Source of the DNA: Monoplex corrugatus
Lineage: Eukaryota > Mollusca > Gastropoda > Littorinimorpha > Ranellidae
Assembly (NCBI GenBank): GCA_030674185.1
Contig: JAPXFY010000015.1
Coordinates: 22,683,486-22,747,485 of the forward strand
Length of the DNA stretch: 64,000 nt
Direction: 5' to 3'
Part shown: positions 1 to 10,345 of the stretch, in pieces
Position numbering within the stretch: position 1 is the first letter of the stretch
How the letters are laid out: the number at the start of each line of letters is the position of its first letter
Made by a program: the position numbers and the translations under genes
The notes under the pieces: model-generated
Seen by the model: the letters and a program-made list of their open reading frames with translations, nothing else
Told to the model about the DNA's origin: nothing
The model's database searches: none

Positions 1-1
1 T

Positions 2-637
2 CTTCCTAGGACAATTTTTCAGATACTTCTTTGCGTTGATTCAAAATCAGTACTTCAGGCTCTTGAATTATCAAAATTACAAACAAGATCAGAAATGATT
101 CTGGAAATAAGTCACTTGATTCATAATTTATCTTTAAGAGGCACTGATATTACTTTCTGCTGGATACCTTCTCATAGTTCTTTTAGTTATAATAATAAAG
201 TTGACAGGGCTGCCAAACGGGGAGCTAATAACTCACCAGATTCAAACAATATCCAGCTTTCTCTCTCGTTGCACGAGAATTACACTTTAGTGGACAACTA
301 CGTCTGGAAGCAGTTCCAATTAAAACAGAAAAAGTATGATAAATGTCACATGAACTTTGAAGTTAGCAAAATACTTAAGCAGCTTCATGCCAGCAGAACT
401 ATACAGTCCCTTATGTACAGATGGAAACTTGATGCATTCAAAACAAAATATACCAATAACATAGTGTGTCTGTGTGGAAAGAAGATAACACATAGTCATA
501 TTCTTTCTTGCGTTAGGGTAAAACGACATATTCCAACACTATCTGTGAGTACAGTTTCTGACATATTTGCCTCATCATCATTACTGTATGAATTTTTTGT
601 TAGCCTGTCAAAAAGTCCTATAGCGAATTACCTTTAA
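2..637 (+). mobile_element. LINE ORF2 C-terminus with RNase H domain, 5' cut by window edge
   Basis: An open frame enters from the left edge and ends at a TAA at 637. It encodes the end of a non-LTR retrotransposon polyprotein. The RNase H fold is recognisable: a first acidic strand CVDSKSVLQALE (about residues 11-22 of the open part), the WIPSHSSF histidine segment, and NNKVDRAAK, where the last catalytic aspartate is expected. A cysteine/histidine cluster near the C-terminus (CLCGKK then HSHILSC) matches the small zinc-knuckle-like tail common after RNase H in I/Jockey-group LINEs. The frame has no internal stop over 211 codons, so the copy is fairly young. The upstream reverse transcriptase lies outside the window. 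The following 300 bases are AT-rich, without another gene. Confidence 0.75.
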
Positions 638-960
638 AATGTTATTTGACTTGTTCATTGTTGTGGTTAGTCAATTATTAGTTTTACTTTTTATTCATTT
701 CTTCCGGATATTTACTAATTTTGTTTGTCAGTTTGTTTGTTTAAATCGATAATTATGGTAACATTATTTGTTAGTTTTACCTTCCCCTCTTCAAAACAGT
801 TGTTTTCTGGATCATCTTTTCTCAAATTCAAAATTGACAATTTTCAAATATCTTCTTCACTCCTCCTCTATCACTCCCCCCCCCCTTTTTTGTTTGTTTG
901 TTTTTTTTTTTGTTTTTTTGTCTAAAATCACTTTAGTGAATAGACATTAAATCAAAGACC

Positions 961-964
961 ACCA

Positions 965-1041
<77 letters not shown>
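961..1041. repeat. (CA)n-(CT)n compound microsatellite
   Basis: A CA run passes directly into a CT run of similar length and ends in C-rich sequence. The flanks (638-960 and 1042-1142) are low-complexity T-rich or C-rich DNA with no gene visible. Confidence 0.95.
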
Positions 1042-1044
<3 letters not shown>

Positions 1045-1142
1045 CCTCCCTCCCCACCCTCCTGATATCCTTCTCCCCTCCCACACACACATACATTCAT
1101 TTCAACCAACTCTAACTCCCAGCATTTCGATTACATTATCCT

Positions 1143-1612
1143 TATTTCATAGCTTAAAGCCCAGCCAACTGCACAGAGCCACATCAAAACATACACAACA
1201 ATTTACTGGAAAAAAAAAGCAGCAAACAAAAAAACAAAAGAAAATTACGTACACATATCAATGCATTCACACACATAATCTAAGGACAAGCCCCTGGCAT
1301 TGACCACTTTGCCCAGTTTATCACCAGAGGGTTTAAGAGGAAAAAGACTGCTTCTGCGCATCATGTTTCCATAGATCCAAAAATGCAGTCATTCCATGTA
1401 CCTATCCACCAATCCAAAGACAAAGCATGGCTTTACAGAACACATACAAGTGAATGGATTAGCAAGGCACAAAGTGACAGAAAACAAAGGAACGAAGCAG
1501 ATATAAAGACAGTGACAGAAAAGAGTAAATTTTTGACACAGAATTTTCCAGAAGGTGGAGATATTATTTACACTGAAAGAGCTCCCAGTATCCCCACAGG
1601 GGATCTGATTGT
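1143..1612 (+). repeat. Interspersed repeat family R1, copy 1
   Basis: About 470 bases align by eye with 13295-13830. Shared blocks include TAAAGCCCAGC, AATCAATGCATT-like text followed by CATAATCTAAGGA, CCCCTGG..GACCAC, AGCAAGGCA and the stretch around TTTCCAGAAGGT..GAGATA. A shorter third copy lies at 54625-54900 and a fragment at 55655-55720. There is no coding potential, tRNA promoter box or terminal repeat that I can see, so the class is unknown (SINE tail or 3' end of a larger element). Confidence 0.6.
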
Positions 1613-1666
1613 ATTATTGTGGTCTCTGTCTACATTTCACTGCTTTAATAAAGCAACATTTGAAGG

Positions 1667-2035
1667 TTAAAAAGAATACAGAAGACAATATATAAAAAGA
1701 AACATTTGGAGGTTACTCCACTCACAATTCTGATGTCCTCCATCTATCTGCCCAGTACCATCACCCCCACCCCTCATTATTGTCACAGCAGCAGCAGGTA
1801 CTGTGTTCCCTCCGCTACCATAATTCCGCCAAACTTGACCGGCGCTGCTAGAGACCCTGGCAGCAGCAGCACTGAAGGATGATGATCTGGGCTGCGTGGC
1901 TCCTCTCCCAGAAACCGAGGATGTGTCTGATGTCTGATTGTGCTGATCCTCAGGACCGACCCCCAGCCAGTACTGCGTGTCCTGGGACAATGTTTGTCCC
2001 AGGATGGAGGCAAAGTAGACAAAGCTCATCAGCAT
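1667..2035 (-). CDS. Gene 2 (channel-like), exon 8: last helix and C-terminal tail
   Basis: A TTTCAG acceptor precedes ATGCTGATGAGC, in phase with exon 7. The exon starts MLMSFVYFASILGQTL, the second half of the last transmembrane helix. It continues with a low-complexity Ser/Ala/Gly tail (SSSFSAAAARVSSSAG, GGGDGTGQIDGGHQ) typical of a cytoplasmic C-terminus and ends at a TAA. A GTGAGT donor-like site at about 1726-1721 could splice the tail onward to an exon I cannot identify, so the true C-terminus is uncertain. Most of the tail-coding part (1730-1891) is also present as a perfect inverted copy at 2222-2383. Confidence 0.7.
   Translation of the reverse strand: MLMSFVYFASILGQTLSQDTQYWLGVGPEDQHNQTSDTSSVSGRGATQPRSSSFSAAAARVSSSAGQVWRNYGSGGNTVPAAAVTIMRGGGDGTGQIDGGHQNCEWSNLQMFLFIYCLLYSF
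1730..1891 (-). repeat. Inverted duplication, arm 1 (inside gene 2 exon 8)
   Basis: These 162 bases are the exact reverse complement of 2222-2383 as far as I can compare base by base. This arm is the functional one because its reading frame continues from the upstream exon. Confidence 0.9.
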
Positions 2036-2221
2036 CTGAAACAAAAAAACAAAAAATGGTTTCACACTTCTTTTCTGCCCTGTTTTCTGCATCCCTCTCA
2101 TCTCAATACCCCCACATTGCTCATTTCCACTCTCCCAATATACTTCCAACCCAATCATACTGATTTCAATTTCTCAAGATGACGTTTCTGCGCTCGGAAG
2201 GACTTTCATATGCACTAACAT

Positions 2222-2383
2222 CCCAGATCATCATCCTTCAGTGCTGCTGCTGCCAGGGTCTCTAGCAGCGCCGGTCAAGTTTGGCGGAATTATGGTAGCG
2301 GAGGGAACACAGTACCTGCTGCTGCTGTGACAATAATGAGGGGTGGGGGTGATGGTACTGGGCAGATAGATGGAGGACATCAG
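2222..2383 (+). repeat. Inverted duplication, arm 2 (displaced exon fragment)
   Basis: Perfect inverted copy of the exon 8 tail-coding sequence, 330 bases away from arm 1. At 2383/2384 it abuts a LINE reverse-transcriptase fragment. It is not linked to any splice signal and reads as an exon-derived fragment on the plus strand. Identity over 162 bases suggests a recent event or an assembly artefact. Confidence 0.9.
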
Positions 2384-3122
2384 GGTAGACCGGGTTGGAA
2401 AGGCAGCTGGGCTGGACTTAAATTCAAAGAAGACAAAGGTTATGCATGTTGCAGGCAAATATAACACTAGACAGGACCAGATCATGCTAAACAAAGTCCC
2501 TCTAGAAAATGTCAAGGACTTTAGATATTTAGGTTCAGTCAAGACACACGATGGAACATGCTCAAAAGACATAAAGATGAGAATTGGAATGGCCAAGAAC
2601 AGTATGGTTCAATTGAACAATATTTGGAAAGACCACAGCATAACAGCAGACCTTAAGATAAAACTCTTAAAATGTCTTGTCTGGCCAGTGATGTTATACG
2701 GCTGCGAGGCATGGACAATGAAGAAAGAGGATGAAAGACGAGTGGAAGCAGCAGAGCTGTGGTTTTACCGAAGACTGCTGAGGGTCAAATGGACGGATAG
2801 GCGCTCAAATAAAAGCATACTGAATGAGTTGGGTACTACACGCAAGCTTCTAGTACTCATACAACGGAGGAAACTGAAATATGTTGGACACGCAATCCGT
2901 AATGAGAGAACAGACTTGATGTCCACTGTCCTCCAAGGTAAAGTGGAAGGAAAGAGAAACAGAGGACGGCCACCTGCATCACTTGCTAGAAACATCACAA
3001 ACATCAGTGGCAAGAAACTCCAGGAGGTGGTCAGACTTAGCCAAGATCGAGAGTGCTGGAGGCAACTTGTGAGGACATCATGTGCAGCGGCCAACACTGT
3101 TCCCGGTGACGCCGACAGGTGA
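2384..3122 (+). mobile_element. 5'-truncated LINE, reverse transcriptase C-terminal part
   Basis: The frame from 2384 to the TGA at 3122 encodes the region just after the catalytic FADD box of a non-LTR reverse transcriptase. It includes GLDLNSKKTKVM, DFRYLGS (the usual 'F.YLGS' box), LLKCLVWPVMLYGCEAW and a basic C-terminus with GKRNRGRPP. This pattern is found in RTE/L2-like endonuclease-reverse-transcriptase proteins. Endonuclease and catalytic RT core are missing, as in normal 5' truncation. The apparent ATG at 2370 lies in the duplicated host exon and is not the element's own start. The remaining frame is intact, so the copy is young, in agreement with the undiverged inverted duplication it touches. 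Confidence 0.8.
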
Positions 3123-3179
3123 GACAGGTGAGAACATCACAGGGGCCATGTGATGGAGAAGATCCAGAATGATCACGGA

Positions 3180-3380
3180 ACAAGCCTTAAGCCTGCACAA
3201 AACCCCATGAGCTGGCCAGGTCCTGAGGTCCTAACTAGATAGTTCCATAACCCTGGGGTTGCAGGGGAGTGAAGTGGCAGAGACCTCAACTTTTCCTGGG
3301 GCCAGCACCACGAGGGCGGTGCCCATCCCCTCACACTCACACTGAGGTAACCATGACAGCAGGTCATGAAGACCCACAGA
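3180..3380 (+). repeat. Interspersed repeat family C (SINE-like), copy 1
   Basis: Shares with 4310-4460 (inverted), 31170-31400, 46150-46400, 48950-49205 and 62890-63245 the string order: CCATAAC, GGGAGTGAAGTGGCAGAGAC, CTCAACTTTTC, a GAGGGxGGTG block and a TCCTCAC block. Longer copies end in a tRNA-like part read on the other strand. Confidence 0.6.
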
Positions 3381-3389
3381 ATCTGGAAC

Positions 3390-3792
3390 AGTTTTTCACA
3401 ATGCTGTGATGATGAGAACGAAGATGACAGTAATGACGTTACAGCGTTTCATTTTCAGACTGAGACTGCATGACAAAGCTGTATTCTACATTTGCTTCAA
3501 CGATATACCCTGGTGCCATCCAGGCCTAAGAGATACAGGTACTGTGATGTTGGTCAAGAAATTGAAGCAACGCCCTCAATGACACATCTATAAGTAAATT
3601 AGACTTGTCTGTGTGGTCCCAGTCTTCCCAGAGAGCTCACATAATGGCTGTCCAGTGGAAGTTATGGCAGAGGCAAAAAATCCCACCCTTGATTTTTCTG
3701 TTGTTGTTGCTTTTTTGGTTTTTGTTGATTGATGAGGGTTTGAACCCACAACCTCCAGTCAGTACTCTAACCACTTCATCACGTTGACTGGT
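3390..3792 (-). mobile_element. tRNA-derived SINE, family A, decayed
   Basis: Reverse-complement copy of the family best preserved at 46982-47460. From the right, the tRNA-like head carries a diverged B box (GGGTTTGTGG-like, read on the minus strand) and is followed by the 'TGGGAAGACTGGGACCACA' body segment and the 'GAGACTGCATGACA' tail segment. Many substitutions show it is old. Confidence 0.6.
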
Positions 3793-3879
3793 AGGAGCTG
3801 GCAAATTTACAACCAGAATACACTCAACGTGGAAACATTTACATTTCTGTTAGGCAAAAAAAAGTTGTCTTATAAGATG

Positions 3880-4180
3880 AAGGACGGTAAGGTGGCAGAC
3901 ACCTCAACTTTTCTCAGGGTTAGCATTATAAGGATGATATCCATCTCTTCTCCATACCTTGTTGCTTTATCTTCCCCAACAGTGAACAGGTCCTAAGAGA
4001 AAGAACAAAACTTCACAAATTCTGAAGAATGGCCTCGACTTTTCTCCTCAGTTTGACGGGAAAATCGAACTGAACATCTAGTCCTTCAGAAAGGGATGAA
4101 AAACGAGTTGGACCCGTGTGCCTTCTGCCTGCGCTAGCTAAAGATCACATGGTAGTTGAAAATCGTGAAGAGCAGAGCAT
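3880..4180. repeat. Diverged pieces of family C and repeat X copy 1
   Basis: 3890-3995 repeats the 'CACCTCAACTTTTCTCAGGG' and 'CCTTGTTGCTTTATCTTCC' blocks of family C. 4028-4180 is an inverted relative of 18938-19085: both contain GCCTCGACTTTTCTCTTCAG-like text, the GTTCGATTTTCC segment and the CTTTCGG/AAGGACTAGA segment. No gene is seen. Confidence 0.5.
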
Positions 4181-4309
4181 TGCCTGTCTGCTTGGTATAA
4201 AACATTGGAGAGAGGCTGATTTCCCAGGTCCCACCCCTTGAAGACCAATTAGCCTTCTTGCCTTTCTGAAGTCTTGGTAAAAAAAAAGTGAATATGAACA
4301 TGAATTTGA

Positions 4310-4460
4310 AACAAGGGAGAGGGGATGGGGGTCACCCTCATGATGCTGGCCCAGGGAAAAGTTGAGGTCTCTGTCACCTCGTTCCCCTACAACATCAGGG
4401 TTATGGAACTATCTGGGTAGGACCTCAAGACCTGGTCAGCTATTGGATTTATGTGCAGGC
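4310..4460 (-). repeat. Family C copy 2, inverted relative of 3180-3320
   Basis: Reverse complement of the copy at 3180-3320 over about 130 bases (TTGAGGTCTC, TTATGGAACTATCT and GACCTCAAGACCTGG blocks). It ends against the piggyBac element at 4465. Confidence 0.6.
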
Positions 4461-4464
4461 TTAA

Positions 4465-5640
4465 CTCTTTCATCCCTTCATTTCTACTGCCCATTACTTC
4501 CCCTTGTTTCTGGAATACTGTAATACTGATATTCCCTTGATTCCTGAATTTCTAGAAGAGAAGAAAACACAAAATAGACTACATTATTTAAAATGATCCC
4601 CTGCCGACATTAGTTATCGTTTACTTGCGATGTTATATACCGCTGTGTACAGAAATGATCTGGGAAGTTGTCTGTGACAGTTTCAGCACTGTATGTGACA
4701 TGTGTGGTGACACACAGGTGTTCAAAAGGTAAAATTACCTGTAATGAAGTATAAGGGATGTTATCTTTGCATGTATAGCTAAGACGTGCAGGTGACATGC
4801 AGAAAACGTGCAATTACTCACAGTGAGATGCCCTCTTAGTGTAATCCGTGCAACTTTGAGGAAACTGTCCATTGTCACATGTCACAGTTGTCACATAATT
4901 ATATTATTTACAGTGCAGCCAGCCACACAATATAAGCATTGAAGAAAATTTACATCTACTGTTCATTTGTTCTGACACTTTTCATTACACAGTAAGCACA
5001 CATTCTGGAGTCAGTCAATAAAAAACACGCACGGGCCCCGAGCGCCGTTTGAACACTGTTCGTGTGTTTGGGTCAGGTGCTACAAAGTCCACACCTGTCC
5101 AGTCAAACCAGGGCCGATTATAAAACAGAGGAAGATTTTCATCATCAATTTCGTCCCCACTCTCATCACTGTCTCTCATTTCATTTACTACACCTGCTAA
5201 TTCGGCTCTTTCTTCTTCAGTGAGCTGAATAAGATCGAAGTCATTATCTGACAAAGCAGCATAAAACTCATCATCGGAAAACTGGTCTGAATCTGAATTA
5301 TTACCACCGTCCGCCATCATGCACGCATGTAAAAAATACTGGCATGCGGAAATCTCTTCTGCTTAGTCAGAAAAAAGTGTGGAATGTTAGTTCCAGACAC
5401 TTTCCCACAGCTAACGGACCCGTGTTTATCTTTCTGGGGCAATAACGGTGCCGCCCTGGTGATCGGTCAAGGACTAATGACGTCGGGCTGTGACGCGATC
5501 TGCGCGAAGTTCAAAGCGGCTCCCGGTTTTCCGGGCTGCAGGAAGGAACGGAGCAGTTTTCCTCAACCCGGTTTTCCGGACTGCAGGAAGGAAAGGAGAA
5601 GAACTGCAGCCCGGTAAACCGGGCTGCAGGAATGAAAGAG
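4465..5640 (-). mobile_element. Non-autonomous piggyBac-type element with TTAA target sites
   Basis: The element is 1176 bp long, flanked by TTAA at 4461-4464 and 5641-5644. The ends read CTCTTTCATCCCTTC (left) and, in reverse complement, CTCTTTCATTCCTGC (right), giving matching terminal inverted repeats of about 13 bases. The right 130 bases contain three subterminal units built on CCGGTTTTCCGG or CCGGTAAACCGG followed by CTGCAGGAAxGAA, each a short palindrome. Inside, on the minus strand, is the N-terminal part of a transposase. The TTAA duplication and the acidic transposase N-terminus together identify the superfamily. Confidence 0.8.
5015..5320 (-). pseudogene. piggyBac transposase N-terminal fragment
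   Basis: 101 codons from ATG 5320 to the stop at 5015. The product is strongly acidic at the N-terminus (DSDQFSDDEFYAAL, DSDESGDEIDDE), as in piggyBac transposases before the DDE domain, and contains FYNRPWFDWTGV, a typical linker. The DDE catalytic domain and the C-terminal zinc-binding region are absent, so it cannot be an active transposase. It may act as a short decoy peptide or simply be a relic. Confidence 0.6.
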
Positions 5641-5644
5641 TTAA

Positions 5645-6404
5645 TGCTTCTACCTTGACCATTCTGAATTTTGTCCATCACATGGCACCTGTGACAATAG
5701 TGCATATATGGAATTCATTCTGAGCATAGAGACCCAAACTGAAACTGAAACAGGCTATATCACAAATCTGGTAATACCCTTTGACCTAGGTCAATCCATC
5801 TCAAAGAGAAGACCACTGAACAAATAAGATATACAACAACTGGACACACCTAACTCTCCAAGCCCCCCCCCCCCCCCCCCAGCTATAAACAGGTAACTGT
5901 TCCCACTCATGGACAGTGAAAGCAAAACAGCAAGGAAAAGAAAATGGATTCCACTGTCAAAATCAATCCCCACACAGAGAAGGTCTCTTAGACTTAGCAT
6001 GAGAGAGAACAGGCTCTGACAGAAGTTGGGAAAACATTAAGATTCTTGCTAATTAACATTATGGAAAATGAGATCATTATTCTACATACATGTTGGATAT
6101 TTACTGATAGGTCACCACACATCATTATACTAATTATAGACCAAAATGAATGATGAAAGGAAGCCAGCCTCGCGACTCAATCCTCCACTTAACGAATTTT
6201 TCAAGACAAAATCGAATGCTGCCAGAGCATGAAAAGACCACAAATATTGTGAACAGGTTTTCGTATTTCAAATTTATATCATGGCAGAATCTGTAAACTG
6301 TCTACATTAAATGTCAAATAATAAAACAAACTGATACATAAGTAAGCAGAATAAAATAAATAAAAAAAACGTACTATATCAGCAATAACAATGCACAAAC
6401 ATAC
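5645..6404. other. Intron 7 of gene 2, no gene seen
   Basis: AT-rich intronic sequence between exons 7 and 8. It contains a pure C run at about 5863-5880 and no recognisable element. Confidence 0.5.
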
Positions 6405-6460
6405 CTGAATGGAGGTGAAGAGACAGGTGTACCAATTCTTTGGCAGAACATTATCAGATC
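6405..6460 (-). CDS. Gene 2 (channel-like), exon 7: pore exit and start of last helix
   Basis: A 56-base exon with acceptor TGCACAG and donor CAG|GTATGT. It begins with two bases that complete a glycine codon from exon 6 and reads SDNVLPKNWYTCLFTSIQ. Together with exon 6 this makes the pore-loop-like string TLCGSD, followed by the proline-containing turn and the first half of the last membrane helix. Phase agrees on both sides (1 in, 0 out). It is too short to be seen by ORF length, and was found by searching for the exon needed to link exons 6 and 8. Confidence 0.75.
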
Positions 6461-6538
6461 CTGTGCATAACAAAAATACATTCATAGTTTTTGTTATTGA
6501 ACAAAGACATATTATTCTGTTGTTAACCCTTGTAAACT

Positions 6539-6707
6539 ATTTCACCACACATACATACATAAAGACACACACACACATACACACTGCAAAGTCATGCAAC
6601 AGAGATGAAGAAGAAATGAAACTTGCCGTGCAGGTCAGCACATGCACACACGACCACAACCCAAACACATACATATATACACAAGCACATACACACACAT
6701 GCACATG

Positions 6708-6777
<70 letters not shown>

Positions 6778-6782
6778 GCGCG

Positions 6783-6846
<64 letters not shown>

Positions 6847-6866
6847 AACACACACTCAAATGCACA
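6539..6866. repeat. (CA)n microsatellite with (CATA) interruptions
   Basis: Two long CA tracts are separated by AAAGCGCGCACG at about 6775. The long His/Thr and Cys/Val reading frames over it are artefacts. Confidence 0.95.
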
Positions 6867-6949
6867 ATGGTAACAATAAAGAAAAGGAACTTGATGCTGG
6901 AGAGACCAATATGACAAATGAGGGAGAAAAAGAACATTAGAGAAGTAGG

Positions 6950-7040
6950 CTGTACCACACCTCGCAAGTGGCCAGTGCAACACACAAATAAAATGGGAGG
7001 TCATGGGTTCAAAACCCAATAAGTCAAAAAACTGACTGGC
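6950..7040 (+). mobile_element. tRNA-like head of a family A SINE
   Basis: AGTGGCCAGTGCAAC resembles a decayed A box and CATGGGTTCAAAACCCA a B box. The downstream CTGACTGGCTCCCATCC matches the 'ACCGGCTCC' junction of other family A copies. The element's body then enters the 44-bp array. Confidence 0.55.
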
Positions 7041-8935
7041 TCCCATCCATAACTGAACATGCCATGGGCTCATTGGGAAGTACACAGACAGCACAGCTCA
7101 ACCTGCTATGGGCTCACTGGAAAGACCACAGACAGCATAGCTCAACCTGCTATGGGCTCATCGGGAAGACCACAGACAGCACAGCTCAACCTGCTATGGG
7201 CTCATTGGGAAGTACACAGACAGCATAGCTGAACCTGCTATGGGCTCATTGGGAAGTACACAGACAGCATAGCTGAACCTGCTAAGGGCTCATTGGGAAG
7301 TACACAGACAGCATAGCTGAACATGCTATGGGCTCAATGGGAAGACCACAGACAGCATAGCTGAACATGCTATGGGCTCATTGGAAGACCGCAGCATAGC
7401 TCAACATGCAATGGCCTCATTGGGAAGACCACAGACAGCATAGATGGACCTGCTATAGGCTCATCGGGAAGACCACAGACAGCATAGCTGAACATGCTAT
7501 GGGCTCATTGGGAAGTACACAGACAGCATAGCTGGACCTGCTATGGGCTCATCGGGAAGTACACAGACAGCATAGCTGAACATGCTATGGGCTCATTGGG
7601 AAGTACACAGACAGCATAGCTGAACATGCTATGGGCTCATTAGGAAGACCACAGACAGCATAGCTGAACATGCTATGGGCTCATCGGGAAGTACACAGAC
7701 AGCATAGCTGAACATACTATGGGCTCATTGGGAAGACCACAGACAGCATAGCTCAACATGCTATGGGCTCATTGGGAAGTACACAGACAGCATAGCTGAA
7801 CATGCTATGGGCTCATCGGGAAGTACACAGACAGCATAGCTGAACATACTATGGGCTCATTGGGAAGACCACAGACAGCATAGCTGAACATACTATGGGC
7901 TCATTGGGAATACCACAGACAGCATAGCTCAACATGCTATGGGCTCATTGGGAAGTACACAGACAGCATAGCTCAACATACTATGGGCTCATCAGGAAGA
8001 CCACAGACAGCATAGCTGAACATGCTATGGGCTCATTGGGAAGACCACAGACAGCATAGCTGAACATGCTATGGGTTCATCAGGAAGACCACAGACAGCA
8101 TAGCTGAACATGCTATGGGCTCATTGGGAAGACCACATACAGCATAGCTGAACATGCTATGGGCTCATTGGGAAGTACACAGACAGCATAGCTGAACATG
8201 CTATGGGCTCATTGGGAAGTACACAGACAGCATAGCTGAACATGCTATGGGCTCATTGGGAAGTACACAGACAGCATAGCTGAACATGCTATGGGCTCAT
8301 TGGGAAGTACACAGACAGCATAGCTGAACATGCTATGGGCTCATTGGGAAGACCACATACAGGTTAGCTGAACATGCTATGGGCTCATTGGGAAGTACAC
8401 AGACAGCATAGCTGAACATGCTATGGGCTCATTGGGAAGTACACAGACAGCATAGCTGAACATGCTATGGGCTCATTGGGAAGTACACAGACAGCATAGC
8501 TCAACATGCTATGGGCTCATTGGGAAGTACACAGACAGCATAGCTGAACATGCTATGGGCTCATTAGGAAGACCACAGACAGCATAGCTGAACATGCTAT
8601 GGGCTCATCAGGAAGACCACAGACAGCATAGCTGAACATGCTATGGGCTCATCAGGAAGACCACAGACAGCATAGCTCAACATGCTATGGGCTCATTGGG
8701 AAGACCACAGACAGCATAGCTGAACATGCTATGGGTTCATCAGAAAGACCACAGACAGCATAGCTGAACATGCTATGGGCTCATTGGGAAGACCACATAC
8801 AGCATAGCTCAACCTGCTATGGGCTCATTGAGAAGACCACAGACAGCACAGCTCAACCTGCTATGGGCTCATTGGAAAGACACTACAGTATAGCTCAACC
8901 TGCTATGGCTCGTTGGGAAGACCACAGAGTCAAGC
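7041..8935 (+). repeat. 44-bp satellite of about 43 units, derived from a SINE body
   Basis: The unit is GCTGAACATGCTATGGG, CTCATTGGGAAG, then TACACAGACAGCATA. Units differ mainly at CAACATG/GAACATG, GTACACAG/GACCACAG and TCATTGGG/TCATCAGG. Some variants recur in blocks: the 'GGGTTCATCA' unit followed by the 'CCACATACAG' unit occurs near 8070 and 8730, so amplification involved multi-unit steps. The consensus CATGCTATGGGCTCATTGGG is the body of the family A SINE (compare 23380). The array lies in intron 6 of gene 2. Confidence 0.95.
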
Positions 8936-9060
8936 CTTATCCAGTTCACATATGCGTCACTGAAAGTGTTGCTCACACTGATGACGCTGCAAAAAAAGTC
9001 CCAGATTCTGCAAAAAACTATCCCAGATTTTGCAGTCTTCATTCCCTGCTTTCATGATAA
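8936..9060 (+). mobile_element. Tail of the same family A SINE after the satellite
   Basis: After the last unit the sequence continues as CCAGTTCACATATGCGTCAC, TGAAAGTGTTGCTCA. This is the segment that follows 'AGTCTCATCCACTTCAC' in intact copies (23415-23460, 47160-47200), so the satellite lies inside one SINE. Confidence 0.7.
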
Positions 9061-9302
9061 CCTTGTTTTCAGTGGATTTGGAGGTGTGCTGGACAGCTGA
9101 AATGAGCAGTGTGGGGTACTGGCATAAGAAGTAATGTAGAAGAACAGGCACAAATAAAACAAACAAAAAAACAAACAATAAAAGGAAATCTGTTATGCAT
9201 CTCTGCCCTTACACAAACCCCACACAACTCCCCAAGAACATACACAAAACCCACAACTCCCCCACCCACCGCACCTCCCTACACACATACACAGTCACTT
9301 AC

Positions 9303-9411
9303 CACAAAGTGTAGCAGTGGAGACGGAGAAGTACAGAAACTTGCTGTACAGTTCAATGACCAAAATGGGGTCTGTCTCCAGTTCTTCTTCAATGAACTTC
9401 CACGATTTAGG
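9303..9411 (-). CDS. Gene 2 (channel-like), exon 6: pre-pore segment and pore loop
   Basis: A 109-base exon with donor GTG|GTAAGT and acceptor GTGCCAG. It reads PKSWKFIEEELETDP, ILVIELYSKFLYFSVSTATL and C, ending one base into a glycine codon. The acidic stretch would be an extracellular loop after helix 3. 'YFSVSTATL' resembles the pore helix and start of the selectivity filter in P-loop cation channels. Incoming phase 0 matches exon 5 and outgoing phase 1 matches exon 7. Confidence 0.8.
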
Positions 9412-9589
9412 CTGGCACACATTTCAAACACAAAAGTTTTATTTTTGGGGGTGATGCCTGACAAAGTAGAAGAAGTAGGAGGGAAAGAGGTGTCAGAAAT
9501 ATGTATTTATTTACAAGGCTACCAAGAAAGCAAACAAATGCTTTTTTTACATCCAGCCCTCACCCTGCTTACACAAATAAAACACCAAT

Positions 9590-9710
9590 ACACTTATGTG
9601 TGTGATAAGAGCTACAGTCGAATGGTTATTATGCTGGATTCCATCTGGAAGATCCTGGTTCAAACCTGTTTTGGTTTCACCTAAGTATCTGAATCCCCTT
9701 CATGTGTATA
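9590..9710 (+). mobile_element. tRNA-like SINE fragment
   Basis: A GAATGGTTATTATGCTGGATT segment (A-box position) is followed about 30 bases later by CTGGTTCAAACCTG (B box). It would fold poorly as a tRNA, so it is a SINE head and not a tRNA gene. Confidence 0.4.
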
Positions 9711-9923
9711 AGCACACAAAACATCAACTATACATGCTAAAGATACTGTAAAATATGTCAGTGTTCGGTGTTTAGGGAAATACTGAACAACCAGCATGCA
9801 CACCCTTCAAGATGAAGTACGACTGCCTTAATGGTGCAATAAAAAAACAGCAATACATGTAAAAAAAACTCACTTCTGTATTCAAATACATGGGTGTTGC
9901 AGCCCATGAATGAAAAAAAAATT

Positions 9924-9928
<5 letters not shown>

Positions 9929-10014
<86 letters not shown>

Positions 10015-10064
10015 AAATGTGTATGTGTGTGTGTGTGTGTGTTGTGTGTGTGTGTGCAAATGTG
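9929..10064. repeat. (GT)n microsatellite
   Basis: GT tract of about 85 bases plus a second interrupted tract. The surrounding 9710-10340 is intronic AT-rich DNA without a gene. Confidence 0.95.
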
Positions 10065-10345
10065 TGTGCATTTCATGTAAAGTCTTTTTACAACACATTA
10101 TTCAAATAAGAAATATATGTACAAACACATACATGCATATGTGTGTATGAATCTGCCTATAGTAATAACTAATATGTGCTGGTTTCCATTCATTCAATCT
10201 TTTCACAAAATATTACCTTAAAGCTATCTACAAACACACACAGGAGCATGTGTTTCAGTTTTCTCAAGATCACAACATATACTAAACCACAAACTCTGAG
10301 TGATGAAAAAAGAACCAAAATGCACATGACAAATCATAAGCCTGC

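Noticed and set aside
5474..5723. Short Arg/Gly-rich frames
   Set aside because: They translate the subterminal palindromic repeats of the piggyBac element.
7041..8935. CRISPR-like array
   Set aside because: The units are contiguous with no unique spacers, and the genome is eukaryotic. It is a tandem satellite.
9109..9684. 191-codon plus-strand frame
   Set aside because: It runs antisense across exon 6 of gene 2 and its flanks, with low-complexity Thr/Pro text and no domain.
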